From Sanderia malayensis (Eukaryota; Cnidaria; Scyphozoa; Semaeostomeae; Pelagiidae), in assembly GCA_013076295.1 (NCBI GenBank), contig RQOL01000618.1, positions 434,001 through 498,000 on the forward strand: a stretch of 64,000 nt of DNA. The letters are read 5' to 3'. A program made the translations under genes and the position numbers. Shown in pieces: positions 10,674 through 20,399 of the stretch (within the stretch, counting starts at the first letter, position 1; each line of letters begins with the position of its first letter). The notes under the pieces were generated by a model that was not told the origin of the DNA, ran no database searches, and was given only the letters and a program-made list of their open reading frames with translations.

Positions 10674-11498
10674 CTATTTTCCCCAGCGTCTGAAGCTGAC
10701 GCGTCTGAAGCTAACTCTTCTGAAGCGGTATCTTCTGTAGCTGATGCGTCTGAAGCGATATCTTCTGTAGCTGATGCGTCTGAAGCGATATCTTCTGTAG
10801 CTGATGCGTCTGAAGCGATATCTTCTGTAGCTGATGCGTCTGAAGCGGAATCTTCTGTAGCTGATGCGTCTGAAGCTAACGCGTCTCAAGCGAACACGTC
10901 TGAAGCTGACACGTCTGAAGCTGACACGTCTGAAGCGAATACGTCTGAAGAAGGGTTTCGGGTCTGCTTGCTCGGACAAATCTTCATTTGGATCTCCTGG
11001 CAGAACAAATGGTCAAATATTTAGTTAATGTAACGTTAATTGTGCTCATGAAATTTACATATTGAATTATAAAATTGACTTACTGTTTTCTATTTCAGTC
11101 TCATCTTCATCCTCACTTGGCTCTTTTGATTCATCAGCATCGGACTCAGATTCTGGATCAGCATCGGAATCGGATTCTGGATCAGCATCGGAATCGGATT
11201 CTGGATCAGCATCTTCATCGCCATCAGATTCAGCATCAGATTCGGCATCAGGGGCTTCTTTTGCTTGATCTTGCTGTTCCTCTGCCGCACCTACAAGATA
11301 AAACAACATTTCATCGAACTTTTCCGCCCAACGTATCTATCATACAAGTCAATAGCTATGATAATATACAAAACAAATATAGTAAATTTGACGATATTAT
11401 GAAAAGGCGATAGAGAAAGGTTAATAAAACGCCGTAAATTTACCGAGTTGGCAGAAAACCAATCCGAGCAGAAGGAGTGCCAAGAAAATCGACTTCAT
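10674..11498 (-). CDS. Unrecognised secreted precursor: signal peptide, acidic domain, Arg-rich pentapeptide repeats
   Basis: Three minus-strand exons, 11498-11444, 11290-11084 and 10996-10674, total 585 nt (194 aa). All junctions are GT-AG, phase 1 both times, closing exactly on TAG. Exon 1 encodes a textbook signal peptide, MKSIFLALLLLGLVFCQLG. Exon 2 (residues 19-87) is strongly acidic, with EEQQDQAKEAPDAES and three DPESDSDA-type units. Exon 3 encodes a linker (88-103) and then 18 pentapeptides of the form (F/Y/L)RR(I/V/Y/F)(S/R), ending FRRWGK. The acidic half could neutralise the cationic half, as in antimicrobial-peptide or other cationic-peptide precursors such as Hydra arminins; biomineral or extracellular-matrix protein is an alternative. 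RRIS and RRVS also fit basophilic kinase sites. No homologue is recognised. The repeats read as an Ala/Ser/Glu frame on the plus strand, but only the minus model supplies a signal peptide and in-phase splicing. Confidence 0.7.
10690..10950 (-). repeat. Coding minisatellite, 15/30-nt units
   Basis: The DNA is built of 15-nt units ending CTTCAGACG on the minus strand. In the middle are near-identical 30-nt pairs (plus-strand unit includes GCGTCTGAAGCGATATCTTC). It encodes the Arg-rich pentads of the gene at 10674-11498. The outer units are more diverged than the central ones, as expected for recent central expansion. Confidence 0.85.
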
Positions 11499-11550
11499 CT
11501 TCAGCTGGAATGAGCCACAAATCAATCTGTCAATTCAAATGAAAAGAAAA

Positions 11551-11563
11551 TATTATATATAAA
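11551..11563 (-). promoter_or_regulatory. TATA-like element upstream of the acidic/Arg-rich gene
   Basis: On the minus strand this reads TTTATATATAATA, 53-65 nt upstream of the ATG at 11498. It is compatible with a TATA box, but AT-rich background makes chance likely. Confidence 0.25.
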
Positions 11564-12356
11564 TTGTACTGCACATTAAATCTTGCAGACGAAGAGCTAT
11601 TTAACAAATTCAATGTTTTGTAAAAAATTACAAACCTGTGTGCAGCAAAACTATGTAGTCCACGAATTCGTTACAGCTTTCACCGAAACGATTAGTGGAG
11701 TGACTTGATTGGCAATGAGCGGTGAAATTTATGTGGCATTAAACAATAGAAAATTCCAATCGTCATTGGAATAACAGAGGAAGAACTTCGCAGAACTTCC
11801 CCCTCAAAACAAAGCAGTAACCAAGTGACAAATATACAAACAAATGCAAGCATAATTTCATTTGTTGCTTGTTTGATTTAAAATCAAATCGTTTTTCTCT
11901 TACCCTTTGTTCGAAGGAAGTATTTTTCTCTTTATGAGAGAGGAAGTTTTGGTAAGAACGTCTTTGTCAGTAACAATGGGAAATTTCATTGGCCGCCGAA
12001 GTTGAATGAAAGTTTTGAATGTTGACGCATGTGAAGCGAGTGCTGAGCTGATTTTTGGACCTTGCAATCTTTTTAAGGGCTTATATACACCCCAAAATGA
12101 CATATCGATTTTTTTACGGATTTTTTTTTATGTGTATCACCATGAACTTATTTTGAGTGTTTTCTGATGAGTACAAGTATATTTTTCAAACTCAAGCTAC
12201 TTAATTTACACCGATTTCAATTCTTTCACCAGTGGCTAAAATTACGATGTTTTCCCTCACATTATCAATCAATTTCCGTTGCCTTCAATTAAACACAAAA
12301 TGTTTAGCAAATTTTGGAAAAAATAGAGTGTTCATGATTTTTGTTCAAAATCACGT

Positions 12357-12525
12357 AAGCTACATTTTTTTATAAGAAACCGCTTTATAAGAAACTGACT
12401 TTAAAAGGCCAAAAAAATTAAAACTGCCACTGATATAATGAAAATTCGCTAAAAAAACGTTTCAACTTTCTGTTCTTGTTTGAAATACCGGTGAAGCTTC
12501 AGCCAGGTTTCTTATAAAATGATAA
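12357..12525. mobile_element. Diverged TTCTTATAA-family MITE fragment
   Basis: The left part has TTTTTTATAAGAAACC and the right part GGTTTCTTATAAAATG, an inverted pair. This matches the ends of the better-preserved element at 15681-15987. Confidence 0.4.
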
Positions 12526-12603
12526 ACGTGTGTTGTTCTTTAACTATTTTTCTCTGAAAAAGAGCTGCCTATTGAAACAGTGTCTAACAAAGATCTTTTC
12601 AAA

Positions 12604-12860
12604 ATGTCGGATTGCGAAAATAGTAGCTCAAAACAAATTCTTCTGACAACGAAGGAGGAAGTCTTCTTGAGGATAGGGAAGAAGTCGAAGACTATTCAGT
12701 AGTCAGTTCGTATAGTCGAAATTCGTACGAAGGAGAACTTTTTGTAAGAAGACCCGGAGCTGAGCTTGGTACGGCAGTGATGATGAAGAATAGGGTTGTG
12801 ACGATGACCTATCCCTGAAAGAGCTAGATGCCCGTTTTGGCAATGAAACTTCTTTTGATA
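12604..12860 (+). pseudogene. Degraded relic resembling repetitive P2X7-like-domain ORFs
   Basis: Broken frames read MSDCENSSSKQILL, then in another frame EDYSVVSSYSRNSYEGEL, then DDDLSLKELDARF followed soon by SW, with several stops and frame changes. This order (acidic start, SYxxPYxGE-like, then L-LEARF---SW) resembles from memory the N-terminus of multicopy P2X7-like-domain ORFs that are abundant in cnidarian genomes. The family assignment is an inference and the copy is certainly not functional. Confidence 0.3.
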
Positions 12861-13622
12861 GTTGGTTAGTAGTTCATTTGCCATTTAATTAATTTTTAGC
12901 AGATGTTAAACATTAATTTTATGGAATCATATCATAGGTCTTTAGAAGAGTTATGAAGAGGAACTTATGAAGAGAGATGGGTTTAGTGTTTGGTGCAACT
13001 CGCACTGTTGGGTTCCCCTAAAATAAATGATTGACCATGAACTGCCTTTTAATACTCTTTATTAGTAGGTATTTATTTCCATTGCATTTGAGGTTGTGTA
13101 ATCATTGACGACCTTTAGGCCTGTTTTGGTTAATTAGCTGGAAAACAAAGGTGTCTGGAATTACGCATCATGATGCGGAATCATTCATTTTGACTCAAAG
13201 GCGTGTTTATTTCTTCAACACAGTTTTTCCAAGTTCCATGTTTTGACAATAAATAACCCAAAAACTACAAAACCTTTTTAAATTCTATCTGTGGCATGTT
13301 GATAAGCATATTGAAGTCTATACTTTTCAGCAAAAAAGCTTAGTTTTATTATGTCATTTTTTTGCTGCATATGCCCTTTAAAGTCTCAAATCAGTTTCTT
13401 GGTACGTCAGACAAGCAGAAAATACGGCTACCTGCAAAAGGGAGAATGGGAATCAGGGCACGTAGAACGAGGAATATGAGGTCACACTTTGTCACCGTTT
13501 TTGCATTATTTTTATAAAAGAATGAAAGAGAATTATTTTTCTATTTTCAATTCAAGAAATTTGCGATGTTTTAAGTTTAAAACTATATGAGTTATATAAT
13601 TACGCTTAAAGCTAGCCAAAAT

Positions 13623-13658
13623 TTAGTAACGACGGGCAAAATGCCCCGTCGTTACTAA
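13623..13658. repeat. 14-bp perfect hairpin
   Basis: TTAGTAACGACGGG (13623-13636) and its exact reverse complement (13645-13658) are separated by CAAAATGC. It lies just outside the element at 13690-14092. Confidence 0.8.
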
Positions 13659-13689
13659 CAAGCTGAACAAGCCAAGAGCAACCCAACTT

Positions 13690-14092
13690 TATTTCGCAAA
13701 AATATCTTAGGGTAGGGGCTTATTCGAGGGGGAGGGGTGTTCTTATTCAAGGGGGGCATATTCTTTATAGGCAAAAATGTCAGTTGCTGTTTTCGTGGCG
13801 ATATCTATGTTCTTCTTTTTTCAATACATACTTATGTTGAAAACATACTTATGTTGAAAAAACAAGAAAAAGTCAGTAAAAAATAAAATTAATATATTTA
13901 CTAAAACAACAAACAATCTCCAGAACTTTCAAATATAAAGTTACCAAGTTTTATCAAAAGTTATCCAAAAGTTAAGCCGAATAGCCCTCCATGGGGGCTT
14001 ATTCTAGGGTGAGGGCTCATTTTGCAAAAAATAATTTGGGGTGAGGGCTTATTGGAGGGTGGGGGCTTAATCGAGGACTCACGGTACATGGA
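13690..14092. mobile_element. TAAGCCCCC-family inverted-repeat element, long copy 2
   Basis: The right end GGGGGCTTAATCGAGGACTC followed by ACGGTA mirrors the family terminus. The left end has GGGGCTTATTCGAGGG. The interior contains TCGTGGCGATATCTATG and TTATCAAAAGTTATCCAAAAG, shared with 8763-9285 in reverse orientation. Confidence 0.65.
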
Positions 14093-14569
14093 GAATGCAA
14101 GCGAAGCGAGCTGAAACTTGGCGGTAAAGATTTTGTTCACAAGCAAACATGATGATAAATACATAGTCATCTTGTTGGCATGGATTGATGATATTATCCT
14201 GCCTGGCTTTTTGCAATGCATCCATATCCTGCCGCTCGCTTCTCTTTTTCCTACTTTTCTTTTTCTTACTTGGCTTCTGAGTTTTTTTCAAGTGCCCTAA
14301 ACTTGCCCAATTACATTTTTATATCCCTAATAATATATTGTAATTAAAAAGCTTAAATTTGAATAAATGAAATGAAATGAAAAAATGAAATGAACTCCCA
14401 CCTTTTTAGATTTAAGTTTTTGTTTTACTCCCCCCCCCCACCTTTATTTGCCGACCAATGTGAGGGTGAGGAGTCGAGGAGTAGTTAGTGAGGAAGAAAG
14501 AGGAAAGACTCGACGTGGAGTTGATGTACGCTGGGTTAGTTTTCTTCTGTGTCTGTATATTTTCATAAG

Positions 14570-17500
14570 ATGGTGTCAGTTCACAAATTGAAGTTGAACA
14601 CTGGCTTTGACATTCCAGCATTAGGATTGGGAACATGGAAAAGTAAACCTGGGGAAGTTGGCAATGCAATCTGCACAGCGATTGATTGTGGCTACCGACA
14701 CATCGACTGTGCCTGGGTTTATGGAAATGAAAAAGAAGTTGGCGAGGCTTTGGCTAAGAAGATCGGCAAAGTAAACGAACTTTAAATGCACTATTTAGAT
14801 TTACGTGGGATGGGAGGGCCATTTACAGTCCTAAAAGTGAGCAAAACATGCGAAAGATTAAATGTTCTTCTTTGCTATTTTGGATTTTTTCACCTGTTGG
14901 GGCAGGTTTGAGTGTCACTGGTTTTCTGGCTGAGTTCCTTCCCATCTTCACATTTTGCAGTGGAAAATTTAATTTATTTTTATTTGATTGAGCAAAATGC
15001 TATTGGCGATGCTCAGTAGTGGCGTTAAAGTTAAAGTTAAAGTCTTATTATTATTCAAAAATCTTTCAGCTGAAAATTTACATTTATTGCAAAACGTGGG
15101 CTGCGAATTTTTTCTGGCCCAATGTCGTACAGAATTTTATTCGGACACAAAAATTCTAGACATTTTTCATATTACGATTTTTGTGTAAAGCCATTTCCAA
15201 GCGTTCTCTTTACAAAATGTATATGCAATTAATAGACAACACAAGCAATGTATAACAAGTCACTTGTTATACATTGGGTCTTCAAGTCTCACAAGTGGGT
15301 CTTCGTCCTCTTGTGGAAGCACAATAGCATTTTTGAGGCAGGATGATAAGATGCTGTTTTATTAAAATTTAAACTCATTTAGAAATTTTCGAATGATTTC
15401 AGAAGGAGAAACAATTTGGGTCTTTGTGTAACATTAATAATTTGTGTCCAGTAAACTACTTCTCATTGCCATCTTCCCAGGTGCCCATTGTGTTTGCCAT
15501 TTGCCACTTGCCTGTTATCTCTTGGCTATGTCACTAGCCTTGTCACCATGCCCTTCACACTCTTGCAGTAAGTCACCCTGTAAACAGTTTTGAAAATTTC
15601 CAATTTTTTACTAAAATCTCAACACACAAGGACCAATTTTCTGCATTCTCCTTTATTTCTTCATTATTATCTTGCTGATATACACCCATTTTTTTTATAA
15701 GAAGCTATGCAAAATTTTCGTACCAGGGTTTCTTAGTTGCTTAGGGTTTTGTACCTAATTATGGTACGAAAAGTTTCTTAGCAAGTTTCTTAATATTGCT
15801 GAGATTTGTTAAAAATCTATGGGAATGAAATGCGCAAGTTGTTTTTAACATGTTTTCCCCTTAAAACAACATAGAAAATTTCTTTACTTTTTTCAGTCAC
15901 ACTAAATCTCCTACCGAAGTTTCTTAAGTTTTGAAATTAGTAGCCTATGGTTTCTTATAAAGGGTTTCTTATAAAAAAATGGGTGTAGTTTATGGAGATC
16001 ACAATCTCATCAGGCAGAAAATAACAGTTTTCCAGATTCCACATTTAAATTAAACAGTCTAAAATAAGTATTCTTTGTGCTGTTTGTTCATTAAATGATA
16101 CTCAACTTTTTGAAAAAGGGTCCAAACAAGTGCACCAAAAACTTTGTATTTTGTTTTTTACTGGGTCAGGAAGAATTAAAATATGAAATAGTTACAATGG
16201 AAAAATATGCCATAATTCAAAACAAGTTCTAGAAATTGCTTTCATTGTTGACTATCTGAGTGCTACCTTACCTATAAACCACTAACTTATTAAAAAAATA
16301 TATAAATACGATATTGGTAGACATTGTCCCAGTCTAGCTAGTCTTTTTATGTTGTCTACAGATTTACTGTTCTGGAAAGGTTTTGTTTTTACCATGAATG
16401 TGTAAGCTCAACTTGGATATATAATTTTTTATTTCATTTTTATTTTCTACATTTAAGGGAGTGAAAAGGGAAGATATATTCATCACATCAAAACTTTGGA
16501 ATACAAAGCATAACCCGGATGATGTTATGCCTGCTTTGAAGACCTCACTAAAGCTATTAGGATTGGAATATCTTGATTTGTATCTCATTCACTGGCCTGT
16601 GGGATTTAAAGCTGGAGACAATCCTTTTCCGAAAGATGACCATGGTCATATAATATACTCTGATGTCCATTTTTTAAACACATGGCGTGCTCTTGAGGAA
16701 TGCGTCAGAGCTGGCCTTGTCAGATCTATTGGTATGCAATGTCAAGTGAAGTAATACTTTACTATAGCCCATTTTGGAAGAAGCCCCCATAGGGTTTTAG
16801 TTTTGGATCATTTTTTATTAAGCTTTACCGCTTCTTAGAAAAGTAAAATTATTCCGTATAAAAAAGGTTATTACCAATATTTAACATGAGAATGGCTATT
16901 AACCCCTTCATAGAATTTTAACAAAGTAAAATGTGCAATATACTATTGAGCCAGAAACCAGCTGAATTTTATTCAACAGCTGATTTTCAGTTAAAGAGCA
17001 TCTGGCTCTCAGCAGACCAGTCTCTTATTTATACAGCCATAGACACATTGAAATCAACCACACAAATTATAGATTCATTATTCATTATGGCTTACTGCCA
17101 GACTTTACCACCAGGCTGTGATTCTCCTTGTGAAAACTTAGAATAAAGCTTTATTCTATTTCAGGGGTGTCAAATTTCAACAGCATTCAAATTGAAGAAA
17201 TTTGTACAAAAGGCAAAATCAAGCCAGCTGTTTTGCAAATTGAATGCCACCCATACTTGTGTCAGAAGAAATTGCTCGAATTCTGCAAGGAAAGAGATAT
17301 TGTTGGTAGGTCGATATTTGGTACAAGCACCAACTTGTACTATATGTCACTCATATGACAGAAAGGTATTGACCACTTAACCATCACATCCTAACAAAAC
17401 TTAAGTAAAATATATAACAACTGGATCATGAATGGCTCAGTCTAACATGGCTGCAGTCTAGTATGCTTTGCAATTGTATTATTTCACCCTGAATGCCTTT

Positions 17501-19772
17501 TATATATAACAGGTTTTTCTAAATGTTTTGCAAAGTGCCCCTTGGTCCCTGGCTCCTCTGCAAGTGTGCATGTTATTATGTTTTGGTCTTATCTCAATTT
17601 CACTGCAAGTTTCTGTAATATAATAATAGCGATGGCATGACCTCATTAGTTTGCTTATATCAAACATTCTGCTACTTTTCTTCACTGAATTAGCTTCCAA
17701 GCTGCCTAACACTACTGAGTATAATTCCCCATCACAACAGGGGGCACCAGGCCATATGCACCCCCATCTCCCCAATATTTAAAAACGCTAAGTAAAAAAC
17801 TGGATGAACTGGATTTTTTTTGTTTCTTGAAATGTGTCCCTTTCTTATTGAAAGGGTTCTTCCTAGCTATCTATCTTTTTTGTTGTTTTTGACATCTCTG
17901 TATTTGCCATGTACTCATGTAAGCTTATGTAATACAATGATAGATACATAATGCTGAGTCTCATTATTTACAGTCACAGCATACAGTCCTCTTGGATCTC
18001 CAGATCGTCCTTGGGCCAAGCCAACAGACCCCACTTTAATGGACGACCCAAAAATAGTTCAAATTGCTGTAAAACATCACAAATCGCCAGCACAGATATG
18101 CATCCGATTTCAGTTGGAGAGAGGACTGTGTGTCATTCCTAAAAGTTGTCATCCAACAAGAATCAAACAGAACACTGAAGTTTTTGATTTTCACTTGACA
18201 AGTGCAGATATTGCTGAGATTGAATCTTTTGATGTTGGCTGGAGAGCTTGCATTCCTAAAGTTACAACAGTAAGTTTCATATGGAGATCTTTTCTCAAAT
18301 GTGGGTCTACGTAATCACACATAGTACCTGCCTGGGGGAATGTGGGGGCCAGAGCACTTAGATGGGCCCTAAAAGCATTATAATTATTATTGTTAGTTGC
18401 GCCCTCAAGGGACATTATTATACCGTATTTACTCGAGTGAGCGCCGCCCCCGTATGAGCGCAGCCCCGAATGAGCGCCGCAGTTATCTTTTGTGTAAATG
18501 CGGCGCTACCTCGGGAATTTATGTACAATCATAAGGCAGAAGGCCTCACTAAACATCAAAGCAGTAAGATGCTGTGTGACTCAGGTTATGAAATTCAGAG
18601 TAGGTGGCCAAACCTGAAGCCACTTATTTTAGCTTGCCTTTCAGCTTGCAGCTGTAAAAATTTCCAGGAAACTTGAAAAAGAAATAATAATAATGATATA
18701 ACGTATAGATGGCAAGGCCGAGTCCCAATTATGTTGATTATGTGGAGCGGGGAATGAAGTGGTGCATCTTATAACACCGTAAATCTTTGAATTAGCCCTG
18801 CAGAAATAATATTTATTTCATGAAAGCCCTAACAGGACAATAGAGCTGTACAGTATTACTTTCTTTGACTGGAGACAAAAAGGAATTATAAGTTTTGTTG
18901 GATATTTATACAGCAGTTTGTAACTCTTTTAATGGTATTAGTTTTTAATTTAGTTGAATAAGAAAATCATGTCGTTTATCACGTCAACCTTTGAGGAAAA
19001 GGCCAAACTTCAAAATAGACCAAATAGACGCTCCCTGGAATAAGCACCCACTCCAAGATTGATTTTTGCAAATAAGCCCCTGGGAGCTTATTCGAGGATT
19101 TACTGTATGCAAGAGCAGTAAATTGGCTACCAGGAGGGGTGCCGGGATAACTTTGCAAAGACCTTACATTGAAGTTATGTGAGAAGTATGTCCGATGGGG
19201 TCGTTGAAAATGAAGATATAAAACTAATTTGGGGTTTGGGGTGTGAAGATATAATACAATTTGACCATATGGTATCAGTTGCGATAGAAATTTTAGGTAG
19301 TGTATTGCAGAGGACCTGGATCTATCTTTGAATCAATAGCGATCTGATCAAAACAGCATTTATAGAAAAAACCAAGTTTCACAAACAATCAGGTTATCGA
19401 GGAAGGTGCTAGAGTAGTTTACTAAGTGGGAAGACTATTTGAAGGACTCTTGATCATTTGTTATGACTCACACTTTTAAAATAATTATTATCATAAGATC
19501 AAATTGCGTGCATGAATTATACTAATCTACAATAATAATAGTCAGAAAATTTACAGCTGTACAAGTAGCAGCTTTCAGTAAAAACCCCTTCGGTGTGTCA
19601 ATGTATTTATTGCGGTTTTAGTAAATGTATAAATAATAATAAAGACAATAACTATAATGACAAACGATTTATGGTTAATAATAACAATTTGCCTTTTTTC
19701 TTACAGGCTGATGGTAAAGAAGTTGCAAGGGATGCAAAACACCCTCATTTCCCTTTCATGACTGAGTTTTAA
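14570..19772 (+). CDS. AKR1A1: Aldo-keto reductase, AKR1A1-like (NADP+-dependent aldehyde reductase)
   Basis: Coding exons: 14570-14770, 16458-16731, 17165-17305, 17974-18269, 19707-19772. They total 978 nt, 325 aa, the same length as human AKR1A1. The (beta/alpha)8 family motifs are all present: [68 protein letters not shown]. The catalytic tetrad is intact (Asp46, Tyr51, Lys79, His112). The enzyme reduces aldehydes with NADPH in the cytosol. The C-terminus [11 protein letters not shown] resembles the AKR1A tail. The junction at 16731/17165 gives SIGGVSNF, one Gly more than usual, with no alternative AG or GT close by. Introns carry a TA-flanked MITE (15681-15987) and repeat fragments. An AKR1B/E-type assignment is less likely. 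Confidence 0.93.
15681..15987. mobile_element. TTCTTATAA-family MITE with TA-flanked inverted repeats
   Basis: The left end is TACACCCATTTTTTTTATAA followed by GAA. The right end is TTCTTATAAAAAAATGGGTG followed by TA. The terminal inverted repeats are about 24 bp and the element is 307 bp with no ORF. The flanking TA on both sides suggests Tc1/mariner-type target duplication. It lies inside AKR1A1 intron 1. Confidence 0.7.
18424..18490. mobile_element. Fragment of GAGCGCCGCCCC-type repeat
   Basis: It reads ACCGTATTTACTCGAGTGAG and then repeats GAGCGC(C/A)GCCCC-like units. The terminus matches the TAAACGCCCC and TAAGCCCCC families, but the internal unit differs. It lies in the last AKR1A1 intron. 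Confidence 0.5.
19025..19108. mobile_element. Degraded TAAGCCCCC-family fragment
   Basis: It contains GGAATAAGCACCCACTCC, TTTTTGCAAATAAGCCCCTG and the family end GAGCTTATTCGAGGATTTAC. It lies in the last AKR1A1 intron. Confidence 0.5.
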
Positions 19773-19834
19773 CCAACTGATAGAAAAAGAGACTGCTTTC
19801 ATACCCAAATATTGCATTTTTTTAAATTGGAAGA

Positions 19835-19840
19835 AATAAA
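19835..19840 (+). terminator. Candidate AKR1A1 polyadenylation signal
   Basis: AATAAA 63 nt after the AKR1A1 stop codon. Confidence 0.55.
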
Positions 19841-20399
19841 ATTGCCTACAAAGATATACAAATATTTACAATATAATGTCTTTGCTGGGATTTTTGCTGT
19901 TGCTGTTATTTTCTGTGGTAAAAGTAGCGTGTATGATTTGGTGATTTTACAAGCAGATGCGAGGCGACGGTTTCTTTGTTGTTCTTTATTCAATCCATGC
20001 TAATTATATTTATAATTTACACTTTTGTTATCCACTCTAAGAACACTATTCCTTCTAAATCCCCCCTCTCCCCTTTCTTTAAAACTAATTATCAGCCCTT
20101 GTGCTATTGCTCACTGTCCCTATTGTGTTAATTGTTGACACATTTCATTCCCACAACTCTTTGCAGAATGCTTTTTGTCTGTCTGTGTCTTACCTTTCGT
20201 CGCTTTGCGCTAAGTCGATCACAACAACAGAAGTTTTGTCTACATTTTAAAAGAAGACTTTAGTACTAATCGCCACAGACTAACATCTAGTTTGGAAGGA
20301 ATGTTTTACCGGAGTATTTGTTAAGTTATCCAGAGCTACATGAAGGGAACGTTTATAAACAGAAGCAGATATATTTTGTGGTGGTAAGAGGACGCTGTG

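Larger units (their letters stand above)
11499..14569. other. Intergenic region of decayed repeats, no intact gene
   Basis: Between the secreted-precursor gene and the aldo-keto reductase only repeats and a possible relic are visible: a TTCTTATAA-type element near 12357-12525, a degraded coding relic at 12604-12860, a 14-bp hairpin at 13623-13658 and an inverted-repeat element at 13690-14092. The remaining sequence shows no supported coding region. Confidence 0.5.

Noticed and set aside
10644..11024. Plus-strand 126-aa Ala/Ser/Glu repeat frame
   Set aside because: No signal peptide or splice partners. It is the antisense shadow of the Arg-rich repeats, whose minus-strand model has a signal peptide and in-phase introns.
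11062..11413. Plus-strand Ser/Asp and His/Gln-rich frames
   Set aside because: Shadows of the acidic exon on the minus strand.
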